From Eremophila alpestris peregrina (Eukaryota > Chordata > Aves > Passeriformes > Alaudidae), in assembly GCA_009792885.1 (NCBI GenBank), contig WMCF01000006.1, forward strand, positions 2,609,419 to 2,673,418: DNA of 64,000 nt, given 5' to 3'. The position numbers were made by a program, and so were the translations under genes. Numbering within the stretch: position 1 is the first letter of the stretch; the number at the start of each line of letters is the position of its first letter. Under the pieces are notes generated by a model. That model did not search any database. It saw only the letters and a program-made list of their open reading frames with translations, and was not told where the DNA came from. Shown piece by piece: positions 11,701 to 25,959 of the stretch.

Positions 11701-14700
11701 TTGAGAGAAGCAAAAACAAAAAGAGTATTTTTTTTCTTGAAGGATTCTGTGATTGCACTCTGCCAAATCCAGTTTTGCACAACTCTCCCTACAACCAGTG
11801 TAAAGTTTATAGTTAAGTCCACAGACTTCACATCTGGTGAAAATGTTTGTGTTAAAACCAGTAAACCAGACTGAACTAATTGATTATCTTTACCAAGGCA
11901 AATCAAGAAGCTGCAAAGCTGTAAAGCCATAAAAGACAGGTCAGCATGAGTCACTGTTATTTGCATAATCAATTTTTCCAGTACTAGCAAGTTCTCTGAA
12001 TTTTTAGACAATAACAGTAGGCAACTAAGCTGTGTTTTGTATCTACATGACTCAGAGTTGCACCAATTTGCTGTTTTTCCTTATGTTGGTTTTCTTCTCC
12101 CTCATATATGAAATAGGACTAAGGAAACAAAAAATATAGAAAAGTTATCACCAGAAATTTTGGGTTTGTAAATAGAAATTACTTATAAATGCCAATTAAA
12201 TCACATAGTGCCATTTCTTTTTCTCAGCAACATTAGATATGTTCTCTCACTGACACATAAGTAAGCAGATTTTTGGTCTTACTTCCAATCAAGACTGCAA
12301 TGCACCTGTATTTCAATAGTTACAATTGGCTATATTGTTTTATGCTTACTGTCCAGTGGTTCACTGGACCAGAAGATGCAGAATAAAAACCTCTACCTGT
12401 TTCAAATGCAGTAAATATAATTTGGTTTACATGTATTGACTAGTTCAATTTTCACTGCTAGAAACATTTTTTTTTTTAGATACCCAGAAGAATTTCAATG
12501 ACTAAATTATCATGAATTATTGTGAATCGGCAATAGAAAAGACCTTAGCTTACAATTTCTGAGACAAGGTCACTAAACCAAAACAGAACTGTTTTTCAAG
12601 ATGCATATTTTAATAGTGAAGATTCAGTTTCCATAGCAAAATTAATTTCTGGGTACATCATCAAAGGGAACTGTACTGTTGATTTGGTTTGGTTCTGTTT
12701 GGCTTTTCTTTTGGGCTGATTTATTTTCATGAAAGCAGGATCTCTGCTGCAGTGTGAGAGGTCATGGCCATCACCCTGTTCCCTGGACCCTGTCTTGAGG
12801 AGTAAATATTTCAAGTCTCAGACATTGTTACCTAAGTCCAACTGAGTCATCAAGCCTCTAATCCCCATCAAAGGAAAGAAAGAGGCATGTCTGAGAGGGA
12901 CTTATCAAGGTTGCCTTATACAACCACTGTAAGGTGTTGGGAAGTATCCTCTGGAAACAGCTGATACACATCCTTTACTGCAGAAACAGTACAGACATAT
13001 CAGAAAAAATATAGCTAAAGGTAGGTGTGATGAATCCTACTGCAAATTTTAAACTGCTAGGTTTTTGTAAGAAACCAAGTATTATTAGCATAAATATGAT
13101 GAAGATAGTTCAGAGTCTGATACTCCACTCTAGAAGTCCACAGACTATAACCATCCCAAAACTCCGGAAGCTGATTAGGATCCCACCATAAAATTAGAAT
13201 TGACTTCTATTTTAGAAATCTAGGAGCTTTCACTTGAGGTCGTTTCTTCAATTCATGCTTCTTCATAGTTCATAAATCCTTCAGATTTGCACAGGTACCA
13301 GCAGGTGGGGCAGCAGCAATAATGTAATTTCTGACTTAAAAGCATGTTTACTGTAAAAATTTGAGGCCATAATAATGTTGTGTGCCTGACTTCTAAAGAA
13401 AATACATGTTCAAATCTTCATAGATATTACAGTTCATTCAAAAAACTCGCATAAAAGAAAAGGTACCCAAATATATTTCTACCTCCATTTGCTCTTGAAA
13501 GATTTGTTTGTTTTTCAGAGTTCACAATTCATTAAACTGCATCCATATATTTCCTGGGGCTCAAAGGAAATCCATGAGCAAGCTTGAGGAAATCAAAGTT
13601 GATATCAGTTGTCACCATCAGAAATTAAAATTTGTATTAGCCTTTGGGACATAATTATAACATCAATAATTGTTTTAGTTGCAAAAGACTCTATCAAGCT
13701 CTAGAAACAAGTTCTGTGGCATTTACCTATCATGAAACACTTTCAGAGACAGTAAACCACTTGTCAGCCTTTAAATGTTAACTCCCACCAGTATCATGAG
13801 CAAAGCTGCAGGACTGACATACATAAACCTTCTAGCATTTCCTATTGGGATGGAAAGCAATTGTACCAGGAAAAAACAGGTCAGAAGAAAGGGAAAATAT
13901 TCTGAATTTATCAATTTCTTGTAACCTTTCTTTCTCTCTGTAACAGAGGGAGAAAATACAAACAGGTACTTTCTGCCATGTGGGTGTTTTGATAAGAAAA
14001 ACTGTTATCTCAAAGATAGCATGTATGAAGTATAAAGCGGTTTCCAAGGAAACTATTTTTCAAATAGTTCCCTTGCCAGAGATTCATTGTTTTTATTGGC
14101 ATCAATCTTTCTCACATACATCCTCCTCCTTTAACAGGATGATAAAATCCAAATGTTTCCAGATTCAGGGTTTTGGCTTTGGCTATCACACCATCTTTAA
14201 TGACTGATTGCTCACAACAACATACAGAAAATTGAATATCTACTCCAAATCCTTTCTCAGTGAATATAACTCAACTGTCCTGATGTAAACATTTCAAACC
14301 TAAACAAAAGTAATACTTTAAGTACTCAAGGAAAACCCATCTCCAGACTGGACACCAAATCATTTAGAAATGCAAAAAAAGATCTGAAATAGATATCCAG
14401 TTCTAACTAGATTTTGTCTCATTTCCAGTTGGTTAAAAAGAACAGGAAAAAGAGAGGAAAGATTTATAACAGCAATAATGGATACACGTTTCTGGTTAGG
14501 TAATGGCCAATTAGAGCTCTAATGACCTGGAGTAAAACAATGGCTTTTTACTTTTTCAGATCAGGTATAATCTGACTTGCAAAGAGCAGCAGTTAGAAAG
14601 CTGCTTGGAATGATTACATGGCTAAATGTTCTTCATGGCCATCCATGGAGAAAAAGCTCCAGAACTGAGCTCTGAAATTCAGAGGCACCTGTGTTCAGCT

Positions 14701-15579
14701 AAGAAATTCCCTCTATACAGAGGTTCATGTCAAATATGTTCCTGAATGCCGTCAAGGCAATACCATTGCAATCACATGAATAAGCCCAGCTTCCAACCTA
14801 CCAGGCAAGAGCTTAGGCTTACATTCTGCAGGATCTGGGTGATGTAATTCCATTCTGTATTTGAAAAGACCCTGTAACCTTGTAGTAAACCACTTAAGCA
14901 CATGCTCAACCTCATGGGCTGACTTATACACAGCTTTCAGTGATATAGCATTTGACAGAAACCAAGCAGATGGTTCTGAGTTTTGTTGGATGGAGGCCTA
15001 GATGCTTAGAAAGATGTTGGTGAAGCGTTTCAAGACTATCTTTAAGCAATTTTTGGCCTTAATTCTAATTCAATATTTTTTCTTTAACCAAGTATTTCCT
15101 TCTTCTGCATCTGCAGACACCATCAGCATCCTTTAACTTTCATCACCAGGTATGCACTACTTCACAAATTGCAGAGAAAACTGTACTCATTTTTTGTCAG
15201 CAAAATGTTTGTATTATAAAATAATAGGAAATTATGCATTTAAAATTATTTCCTTTCTATATGATACTCATATCCATAGATTGGAACAGGAGAGGGATAG
15301 ATTGTATCCTCTTCATGGCCATTATTCATAATTTCAACACAGTTTTATTTGTGATTTGTAAATGACAGATTACTTCATCTAGTCATTAATGACAGAGAGC
15401 CATGCTTTTAGGAGATGCCCACTGAAAAGGTGGGAATTTACTGCTTAGAGGTTAATTAGATAACTCCAATTATAGATATTGTTGACCATTTTATCACCAC
15501 TACAATCTCTTATTTTCAAATGGAAAGTCACATAGAGTTGGGGAAAAGATAAACAAAAACACTAGTCACAAGGGATATG
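8747..15579. other. Long unassigned stretch, no gene found
   Basis: AT-rich sequence with no recognised repeat family, exon or RNA gene. Open frames of 60-108 codons (for example 9,193-9,420, 10,411-10,626 and 11,685-12,011, all minus) have no recognisable domains and no supporting context. The block at 8,760-9,420 is moderately complex and could be an unrecognised old LTR, but I cannot name it. Confidence 0.45.
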
Positions 15580-16410
15580 TATGTGGTGGTATTGCCTCGG
15601 CTCACAGTCAAGCACTAACACAGCTGCTCACAAATTCCCCACCTCACCCCAGCAGGATGGGGGGAGAAAACAGGGAGAACAGGATAAAGGAGACTGGTAG
15701 GTTCAGATAAGGATGGAAACACAATTTAACTGTTTCTACCAGCAAAACAGATGCAGCCTTGGAGAGCCTTATTTGCTGACTAAATAATTTGGTACCACTC
15801 TGGGTATTGATAAACAACAAAAGAGAAAAACAAGTATGCAGACACTTGGGAAACACCTTTCCTCCTTTCCATGTTTAGTTTTACTACAGACTGTCTTGCT
15901 TCTGGTCACAGGTTATATTCAACAGTTTCAGTGAGGCAACAGGGGGTGCAGGTGGTCAGGTCAAGGTGTAGCATTTTCTCTCTGTTGATGCTTTTTTCTC
16001 ACACATTTTTTACACACCAACATGGGGCCTCTCTGGGTTGCAGTACAATCAGGGAAGTGTCTGCTCCAGTGTGGGTTTGCATATGGGTCCTCTGTGGGGT
16101 GATCTTTGCTCCATCATGAAGAACATCCTTTTCATCCTCCCAGCTTGGTGTTCCTTCTGATATTTCTCACTGTTTTATTTTTTTTTCCTTCTTCCTCTGC
16201 CTGTAGAGTGTGTTCTGCTCTTTCACAAAGACATTTGCACAGAGGGGCTTTCAGCTTTGTCAATGGGCACAGCTGTCCTTGCAGCAGTCCATTGCAGAGC
16301 CAGCAGGAGCTGTGTGTGTCTGGCATGAGGCAGCTCCTGGCCTATTCCCACAGAGGCCACCTATGCAGCCCCTAATTGCCAAAGACTTGCCACATGAACC
16401 CAACTCAACA
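15580..16410 (-). mobile_element. Solo LTR, avian ERVL-like endogenous retrovirus, minus strand
   Basis: Read on the minus strand, the element starts at 16,410 with tgttgagttgggttcatgtg. This is followed by a variant of the same ggcaag...ggcttctgtgagaag arrangement that opens the LTR at 1,933. Towards 15,600 it ends in sequence of the type ctcacagtcaagcactaac and ccccagcaggatgggggg, typical of avian LTR 3' regions. The middle carries the repeated motif of the form gctccagtgtgggt / gctccatcatgaag known from these LTRs. About 830 bp long, near full length. No coding remnants of gag, pol or env adjoin it. No clear target-site duplication was found. Several short open frames inside it (for example 16,210-16,539) are LTR sequence, not genes. 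Confidence 0.7.
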
Positions 16411-19400
16411 CAATTTCTAGACTTCCTTGGCAAAGCTAACAAAAATCTCAGTCCCAGTGAAGTCAAAATAGTGTATATGTGTCTTTATGTCCCTCTTTGG
16501 CCCCAAGAGCGCTTCCAAAATCCTAGCTCAGGGCCATGAGGGGTTTATTTCTATCTTGACTTCCCATCAGGCAATTTTCTGGCAGAAATAAGGTACAATT
16601 GTACTCCCCCAGTTTCCCTGCAAATGAAAATCAGGTATGGGCCCCCAGCTCCCTTTTAGAGATACCCAGTTTGGGTGATGTGGACCACACTACAGCTGTG
16701 CATTTCACGTAGGCACATTTCATACTGCCTGGAGAGCAGGCTGAGAGTTCCATTTTTGAACTGTCCCAAAATCTCTATCTGGGAATTCTTTCCATTCGGT
16801 TGCTGTTGATCTCTCTGGTAGCTCTTCTGTTTGGAAGACCATGTGGAGACCATCCTGACAAGCCAAAGCTCTGATTTCAAGTGGAAAGGAAAATAAATAT
16901 TGCAGTTTCTCAACAGAATGGGGGAAGGTTGAGGAAGGAGCAGTTTCTTGATTCAACTGGTACAAAGCACCAGAAAGTTTCCTGTAGCTTAATGCAAGTA
17001 TTGAAGCCTATCCATACAGGTAGTCCCCTTCCAAATCAGCATGTCTACTTATGTAAGGATTTACTTTAACAGCCCACCTCAGTGACATCTAAAAAGGGAA
17101 GTAGCCTCTCTGGATCTAGGTCTTGCATGTAAGCTGGAGCAAACACTGTGCAAAGTTCTCACATATTTGGATTTCACTGGAACAGAATGAAACTCAGGTT
17201 CAATGTCATCATGGATAAAGAGAGGATGTTGTGAAAGAGATCTGCTTTTTAATCAGTCTATTCTAATGAGTTGGAAGCATTTTTAAATTACCCCGTAATT
17301 TATATGTTATTTGCTTAATGAGGTATTTCCTTATGAATTGCTAATGACTATTGTCAGGAAGACATCTAAAATACAGACTCATCTTGATCTGGCATTATTT
17401 CTACATATCCTTACCTTAGTGAAAAGAGACATGTTGCATCTCTAACCCCAAAATCAGGTATATATTTGTAAATTTTAGGTTGATTTTGTTTTCTATAAGT
17501 TAATGTTTTTGAGAAAAAGAAAAAGCAACAACACCCATAAAAAACATTATTATTTTCTAACTTCTTGATAGCATATTGAAAAGGAACATATAAAGACCAA
17601 ATCTGTGTGCTTTTATCTTTTTCTAGACATTATGACCAAAATATTTTGATAAAATTTGATCTTCAGATAAGGTCTTCCTAGGATCTGAGAACATCACTGG
17701 AACACCAGCACATGTGAAACAAAAGGACTAGTTGCATAATTGCTTCACCCTTTCTGTCTCCTTTTTGATTTCCTCTGACAATACCTATGCTGACTTTGGG
17801 CAGCTGCTATGTCACTGCTAGGGGTTTTTTGTTCATTACTTATTTTTTTAATGACAACTTTTTTTACAATAAGTAACTGTTTCTGCAGGTTCACCTCTCA
17901 GATCAGTAGGCTGAGCTGTAATGGGAAAGAGACTTTGTGTTGTACCAGGCACTAGCAGCTGAGCTCTGAAATTAATTCTTTTTTTATGACTTTACTTTTT
18001 ATTTGACCATACTTTTTTTCCTGTTGATTTATTATCTTTGACAGGCTTTTTAGTGTGAGTCACAGTTAGTAACATACAAATCTTAATTGGAAAGACTTCC
18101 CTCAAGTTTGGGAAGAAAACGTTTCCCTTGGCAGTTCACTTTCTGTTTTTCTGCTGAAAAGACTTCAAGGCAGGCTGTGCCAGTTGTGTGCTTGTGCAGC
18201 ACATTTATCTTGGAAAACAGGAGTACTACAGAAGAGTATGCAAGAAGAAATATGTGAGGATGTACTGTTTTGCTTTTAGAGGATATATGGGGGTGTTTTT
18301 ACATTTGTTTCATTTATTTCTCCCTTAGTTTCTCATAATCATGGGAGGTTGTACCTCCAGACATGGAATAGCATTCCCTCGGCCATTCTGCAGTGCCTTG
18401 CCTACACCATCCTTCAAGATTTCAGAGGCACAAGGAAAACCAGTGGTGCATAAACAGCAGACAAGACACAACTGTGCCAAAATCTCATCAAATGCCCCTA
18501 AAGAAGTGGTGCATGCTTCAGCCCTTACCTGTCTGCGGAGCCCATGCAGCTCTCTCCATGCACAGTGTCAGCAGCAGCCACGTGGCAACCACCTAACCCT
18601 CCCCAAGGGCACGGCTGTCTCTGTGATCCTACAGAGCACAGCTGACCTGCTCCTGCATGCCCACTCTGTGCATCTTCAGATTGGCTCCCAAGGTACAGCA
18701 CAAAAATAAGTGACCGCAGTCTCACTACCTCCCACTTCTGATGGGAGGAGCAAGAGTCACATCCCAAATAACAGAGATACCTCTGTCTTAGACCAGACAC
18801 CAAGCTGGCCAAATAAAAAAAAAATTATGCATTTATTTTAAATGAGGCTTTCTTTCTGTCACAGCTGGATTCTCTGAAGGCTGTGCAAAACTCACAGATT
18901 GTTCTTCCAAGGGTCAAAATCTTCCTCTCTTTTCCAAAGTGTCACAGCTACACTGGAGGATTTGGGGGGTTTATTGTGTAACAGACAAAAATGGATATGA
19001 TGTATGTTGCTTCTGAGGATCCCATTTCCAGTAATTAATGACAGTTGTTACAGCAATTAGCTGCAGACCAAATCTATGGAAATATGTCCAAGTTTAAGTG
19101 TTGATGAAATTGAACATGCTATTAATCACAGTGTTCTGCATTTGGGAAAAAAAATGAAAAAAAAAAAACCCAAGCAAACAATACAACAAACTAACCAGAA
19201 AAATACTAGGTAATATTATCAAAGCAATCTAAAGCTTCCAGGAACAGGAGGATGCAATTCAAATGTTTAGTTTTGCAATGGGTGTGGGTTTGCTCTAATA
19301 CACTGTATTGAGACTTAGTGCAAATTGTCTGTTCCAGATGCAAACATCTTGCAAGTATTTTTAGAGAGACAGGCTTAAAATATGGAATAGTCATCTCTGC

Positions 19401-19865
19401 ATTTCATGCCTCCTATATATCACTTATATTTTGTGGAATTTGTTTCAGTTACTTACCTTTACTTCTAACCACACAAAAGAGCCAAAGATATGTGAGAAAA
19501 GTTTCTACCTGAATCCAACAGTACTCCAGCTATATAAAAAGGGAGGATGTTTTATTGTGCAATGGAGCAAAGAAAATATTTTAGGGGGGTTGAGTTATGA
19601 CTTCTCTGAAATGCCCATAAAAAAATTCTGTTGCCTGCTGCTAAAATATTTCCAGTCTCAAATAAAGCAGATACAGCAGACAGTGCAAGGACACAGGAGC
19701 TAGCTACCATATATACAGGCATGCAGCAGCAATCAAAAGGAGCTCACAGAGCAGTTGCACCTGACAACTGGCTGGCACTGTATTTACAACACACAGCAAA
19801 TTTGGAATGAGCAAGGGGACTCTAACAAAAAACCAACTTTTTCTGGGAGTTTGGAAATTAGCAAG
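16411..19865. other. Unassigned stretch, no gene found
   Basis: No recognised repeat or exon. A 122-codon plus-strand frame at 18,341-18,709 is the longest and overlaps a 95-codon minus frame. It is rich in Ser, His and Cys and lacks a domain, so I regard it as chance. Confidence 0.45.
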
Positions 19866-20783
19866 TCACTTAGAAAATAAAGAGCAATCATGGATTCTGA
19901 TGTATTTCTTATTTATAATTAAAACCAAAGCACAAGCAACAGACCATGAAAAAGCTGCTCTTACGATACAGTCAAACAGATCTGAGACAACCAGAGGAGA
20001 ATGCTGGCAACAAAGTGTGTGTATATCTCTCCCCCTATTACAGGGACAGCAAAATGGAGATGGTTTAGTGAGGAGACACACTGCTGCATTGCAGCCAAGA
20101 AACATAAACAGAAGAATGCCTCTAATGGGGCTACAAAACACATAGCTAGGGAAGGATAGAAGAACAGGGTAGCTATAGACTGATAATTTCCCAGAATTCT
20201 TTCCCAGCATAGAACAATTTATGGCTTGGGACTTCTCCAGCTTCTTTGTGAGAGAGTAGGTGTAAGGCTGCTCTCTGCAGTGCTGTGCACAGGAAGTGGT
20301 GGGCAATGTCCTCACCTCCAGACTGATTCTCTCTACAACAACACACACTCTGGCTGTCTCCATGACCCAGCATCCTCCTGCATCCTTTTCTTTCGCCTTC
20401 AGTCCACTTCCACACACACTGCAGAAAGTGCTCTGCCTGCTTAGTGCCTGAGAACTTGATAAGAAAATATGCCTTTGTTTAGTCTCAGAGCTTCTATGGG
20501 GGAAGGTATAAAATAGGCATAATGTTACAGATTTTGCCCTATAGCTGTCCAAGCATATTGACAGGAAATTGGAGCAGCAGACGCACGCACAGACCGATGG
20601 AGGAAGGTGTACAGAGCATTCACACCTAGTTATTGTAGGGGTTATTTCAGACAAAAATCTACTGTAAGTCAGGAAAGGTGAGTCAGGGCAAGGGCTGTGA
20701 CCCACAATACTGTGGAAATATTGGTCCAGCACTGAAGGCAGTTCAGAAAGAGTAGAAATTATAAGAAAAGGAACAGAGAACAA
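19866..20783 (-). other. 305-codon open reading frame, coding status unproven
   Basis: The longest uninterrupted frame in the window. It starts at an ATG at 20,783 and ends at 19,866. The predicted product is rich in Cys, Ser and Leu, with one hydrophobic segment near residues 225-245 (GILLFMFLGCNAAVCLL). I recognise no domain, no N-terminal signal with a clear cleavage site and no repeat-family protein. The minus strand is pyrimidine-rich here, which lowers stop-codon frequency and favours long chance frames. A single uninterrupted frame of this size would be unusual for a spliced bird gene but possible for a retrocopy or an intronless gene. I see no poly(A) tract or flanking direct repeats to support a retrocopy. 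Most likely non-coding, but its length makes it worth a conservation check. Confidence 0.2.
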
Positions 20784-23700
20784 AAGCCAAAATTTCCTGC
20801 CAGATCACTCTCGCACCTTGATACGTTTGGTTACCATGAATGAAACACATACAAATAATACGTGGTAGCACTTAAAAAGGCTCAGGGGAAGTAACCACAG
20901 AAAATCAAGGTTCAGAATCACTTCCAAGGAGAAGCTGGACTCTTCAGCTGACAAAGAGACATCCTGAAAAAGAGATACATCTGAGGTTTCCAAAATTCAA
21001 AGAGATTCCAGAGGGCCAGACAAGGATTGGACCCACACTGTATCCTCCAGCACAAGAACTAGTGACCATAAGATGAAGTTAGTCAGAGACAGAAAAAATT
21101 GAAGATAAAGACTTTCTTCATGCAACATGGTAGAACTGATTGATGGAAGTCCTTGCCAAAGTATATCATGAATGCAAAAATCTTGGAGGTGAACTTGATC
21201 AAACTCAACAGGCTCAGGGAATCCAGGCATTTGGAGAATACCTGGAACCTGGCAACATATAAGGTGAAGGATGCTTGCCTAGTTTTTGTTCTTCCTCATG
21301 CACCCATTAAAGACAGCCTATCAAGCTAAATTAAGTTTTATTCTAAAGAAGCAAGGCCATTTCACATGATTTTATGCTGGAACAATTTTGTTCTCCTGCA
21401 TAAGCTCACTGACAAGTAAGAGGAAAGAGGAAAGGATCAAGAAAGGTGGACAGGAAAAATCTTTCCTTTCCCAGAATTCTGCTGTAGGAAATGGTAACAG
21501 GAGTACTTTGGAGGAAGGTAAAAGTGTGTCTGTGCTTTGCCATTTGGCATATCTTAGGAGGATTAAGACACAGAAAGGACTCCTTGGAAGTTGAATTCTT
21601 ATGTGCCCATCTGCATCCAGGTGCCCAGGGGTGCAGAATCCTTCCTATCCAATTCTAGAGGTGGCAGCTTTATCCCAGAGTAAACACAGTTTTTGACGAG
21701 GAAGAAAGAGGCTTTTTTTTCCATGAACAACATGACAGCATATTAGATCTCAGCCCCAGAAGCTCAGACAAGCTGAAAAGACAACAGCACACAGGGAGGC
21801 TGCCTCTTGCTGCAGAAAGGGACAGTTGCATGGCTGAATTGCAGGGACAGTCTGAATGCCTTCTACCTTTACAGAAACGAGTGTCGTAAGCTATGGCCAA
21901 CATTGCTGGCCCCATTCTCAAAGATATGGTGCTAGCAAGGGCCCCACTGATGATTTCTTTGTTCAAAATGAAATGGGAGCTCTTGTGAGCAATGCTGTTT
22001 AAGCAGCAGCTTTCATAATTTAGGAATGATGCTTGAAAGGAATGTCACTGAAGAATGGACTGGTTAGATAGCTATTCCATTGGGTGGCAGTTTCCTAAAA
22101 TAAAATTAAAATGGAAAACAAAAGGCAATAGGTGTTCTACTGAGTGATGACAGTGTCAATAAAATTGGAAAGAAAAGAAAAAAATCCCAGTGGGAAGGGG
22201 GAAGAAGGAGGGGGTGGAAACTGGACAGGATTGCAGCTGCATCACTGGGCAATGAACTGTACAGCTGCAGTGTCAGACAGGGGAGTACAGACCTCTCTGC
22301 ATGCCTCCTCCTCATGCCCGTGTAGTTACTCCCAGTAAGTGACCTACTGCCATCATCTAAACAAGAGCTGTTGATCCTTTCTCAGGAGAATCTTTCAGCA
22401 GAAAGGACAGTTTAATAATCAGGATAAAAATCCCACTAAGCTCTCAAAAATATATGACTATACATATAATTTGAGGCATTGCTCCACTGCCTGACATAAA
22501 GAGGGTTGTGAATAATACTCTTCACTGACCTCATAGAAAACTCTGGCATTATTTAAAAGGTCTGTTGTGTGTCACAGTGTCCAAGTAGGAAAATGTCTGA
22601 AGCAGAGTGAGATCCTGTGTCATTACATAGCAAGAAGAGAGACCTTATCAACAAATCTTAATACAACTCAATCAAGAGCACAGCAAAATGAGAGAGTGGA
22701 TTCCTAATCATGTTTTTAACCAGCAAGTACAGCTCTAATTGCATGAGAGGGTTATTATTTTTAATAAAGAACCATCCCCTGAAAAGATTTTTTCCTTATC
22801 TGCACACTTGCAAGATACAAAACTACTTCCTAGATAGAACACTTATTGCATAATGACATATTATCCTAACTACTTACCTCTTCACTGACTGCCTATTTAA
22901 AAACAGTTTTGAAATGTAACCAGCAAAGATAAGAAAAATACGCTCGAGTTCTTCATGTTCCTGTATAACGTATAAAAACAATTGAAAGAAGGCTTGAAGT
23001 AATCTTCATTTCAGTGTTTTTGTCCCTTGAAAATATCAAGTCATGTACTGGCCACTGTTTGGGTTTCTCTGCTGTCAGTGGCTACTTGCAGGACTTTTTT
23101 TAGTTTATGTCTTAATTTTTTACATGCTTCAAAGATTAAGTACAGGATCATTTTCTTAGCCACATTTAAAAAGATAAGATTGGTAAACATTTGAAAAGAA
23201 TGTTTTTCTACCAACTGTTCCAGTCAAACAGATGTTAATCGCCTACATACGTTTTTATGTCTGGTTCTCAATCATTCCAACAGCCTTTAAAAAAATAAGT
23301 ATAAATTTCAAATGCATTTCTAATGCAGAAAATCAAAACAGGAAAAAATTGAAGTATAAATTTTAGCCATCTTCATTCATCCAAAAGAAAATGGATTAAA
23401 AAGCCTTTATTCTTTCTGCCTTTTCTTTTTCAACATGAAAGAGTGCTGTTTTTCTCCTGTTCTAAGACTGCTAGGGACTGCAGTGCAACCAAAGATCTTA
23501 CCAAGGAGAGAGAAAAAAAAATCAGAAGTCTAAGAAAAGTCTAAGACAGTTTAATGATTTCTCTATCCCAGTGTTCCTGAAAATAGTTCAGCAGCTGAAA
23601 CATTTCTTCGTTAGAGAGCATCCTTTTACCAGTCCCCCTTTGGGAGAGCTTCAGGCTCTCCTGTCCTTTTGACATCGTCCATGCCCAAGCCTGCACTCCC

Positions 23701-25891
23701 AGGGCTGGCTAAATCTGCACTGTATTGATTTTTATTCCTCTGGTAATGTGTCCTTTTCAAAGAGTCTCCCCAAAGCTACTGAGTTTAGTATACAGCACCT
23801 CTGAGATGGACACAGTTTCACAGCAGAGTCAACGCAATTAACTGACACCTAAAAATAAATGTAAAGAAATACAAAAATCCACAACTCTTATGTGCTTAAA
23901 AGCATTGACTGATGAATGCACAGCCTGGTATATATTACTTGTACCTGCTGTATGAGTCAGTCAGAGATAGCTACATTTACTGTCTGCCATAAAACCTTAA
24001 GAAAATTGCAAAGCTGGATCATAACATTCTCCCCATCCAGAAAAGTATTGCATGTTTTTCTGCTTCATCTGGAATCTCTGATTATCTGAAGATTTATTCA
24101 GAAAAGTGGAAATAGTCTTAAACCAGGTCAAGTTTTTAAAAATTATTCAACTATTAATTTTAATGTTGGCAAAGTTGAAGAGATAGTTCTTCAACTTCAA
24201 GACAGTCAAAAAACACATGGCTTCAAAATGGTAATATATACAGAGGAGAAAAACACCACATCAAATATCTAACTTTATTTGTATTTTCCAATCTTCTCTG
24301 ATGCCTAATCCATTACACTCTCATTTGTCTGCCAGCTTCACCCCCAATGTAAGTCTAAAATGAGTAGTATGAAATGCTGAAACCATAGCTGCAGTGATTA
24401 AAAATGACTGAGTTAAGGCAAAAATAGCTTTTCCCTTTCTCTGCTGTGAACAACCAACAAACACCACGTCTTAAAAAAAAAACATCCTTATGCATAGGTG
24501 TACACACATTTGTTGACAAAAATTTCAGAAAGCTCTGATTTCTTTGAAAACAACTAGAATTTGGGCAAGGAGACAGAAGCTGAGACTCAGAGCAGTGATG
24601 CATAGTTAACACAGATGGAAAATACTTTTCTGCCTGTCTTTTTAAAAGATTCCTGGTTTGTTCATTTTGAAGCACACTAGACAAAGAGGGAGACTTTTTT
24701 TTCTGTGAAAAATGATCTCTCATTAGGCGACAGGAATAAAAAGAACTGTGAAAGCAAATCCAAAAAATCACTCAGAAGCCCAAGGGAAATCTCACAAGCA
24801 CAAGATTATCCTTCCTGATAGAAGGTAGAATTTCACCAGGGTGGTCTTCATACACTAAAAAGTGAAGGAGACAGTGAACAGAATTGCAAGGCAAATACAG
24901 ACTTGTAATGTAGGCTACCAGACTTTGAGAATTATACCAGTGTGCCATGTTTAAAAACAGAGTATTTGTCTACCTACATTTATTGATACTGCCTGTATTT
25001 ATTTACAGCTATTTGCCACTTTGCACTTTCAGGGTTTTCATCCCCAGAGACTCTAGCAAAGATTTGATAGTAAGAATGACACTGTTTCCAGCTACTTCTT
25101 AGATGTGTTCAAGAAAGCAAGCCATCACAAAATGCTTGATGAATACAGGAGAAGATCACCAGGCAGACTGCCAAACATTGCCCACTCGATGTTTAAGCCA
25201 AGAGAGACAAACCTCTTCTGGGTATACATTAGGAACAGTGAATCCCCTAAAGGAAGGGGAGGACTTTTAGCCCCTCAAATGAGCCCCTGTTCATGATGCC
25301 AGGTCATTTGCAGAGGACAGATGTTTACCAAGTTATGGCTCAAAGCTATAGTAATTCCATACAGCAGAAAATGTTTCCAAGGAAAAGCAGGCCCTTTGGC
25401 ACCTGCATATCTAATCCCAGCAGTGCACTCTTTCCATAAACACCACTTTTCCAAATGCAGCATGATCTACAGGAAAGCACAGCCGCCCATGAAAAATAAG
25501 TCTCTTTTATTTCACTTGTTCAGCACAGAGTGTGTGTGTAAGCCATCTATTGTGTGCTTTACTAGGTCACTTTTCTTAGCAACTTTTACTCCAGTAAATT
25601 GATAGTTAACTCAAGGCAACAGGCACAGTAACAAGGCAGGAACTTGGAAAAAATCTCCCTTTGCATCTCTCTTGGCACCTTAGGAGCAATGTTTGTGTGT
25701 TGAAAGACAGACCTCTAAAAGCATGATTTACTCCCAGGTGACAAATGGGAACATGTCCAACTTGTTTGCAGTGCTGAGCCCACAGGACAAATTACTAAAG
25801 AAATTTGGATACATTTCCAGCTAAATCCTACTCCAAATTTACCATCTTCACCTGGTGTTTTCTAGCGGATCACAAGGGGTAAAGGCAGAGA
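20784..25891. other. Unassigned stretch, one possible ancient CR1 piece
   Basis: No exon or RNA gene identified. A decayed segment at 21,070-21,225 is listed separately. Other frames (21,670-21,966 minus and 24,355-24,771 minus, the latter 138 codons) have low-complexity composition and no domains. Confidence 0.45.
21070..21225 (+). mobile_element. Possible ancient CR1/L3-like 3' region
   Basis: Contains an arrangement like actttcttcatgcaacatgg, then tggaagtccttgcca, then a Glu/Leu-coding stretch. This resembles the region before the 3' end of old CR1-like elements (family form ttcttcatgcagcacatggt...ggaactccttgccacag). The match is partial and the 3' tail repeats are missing. Confidence 0.35.
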
Positions 25892-25959
25892 TGGATAGGT
25901 AGATGACAGATAGATGACTTATAGATAGATAGATGGATAGATAGATGGATGGATGGATG

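Noticed and set aside
16132..16539. Overlapping frames of 64-109 codons on both strands
   Set aside because: They lie mostly inside the LTR at 15,580-16,410 and match no protein family.
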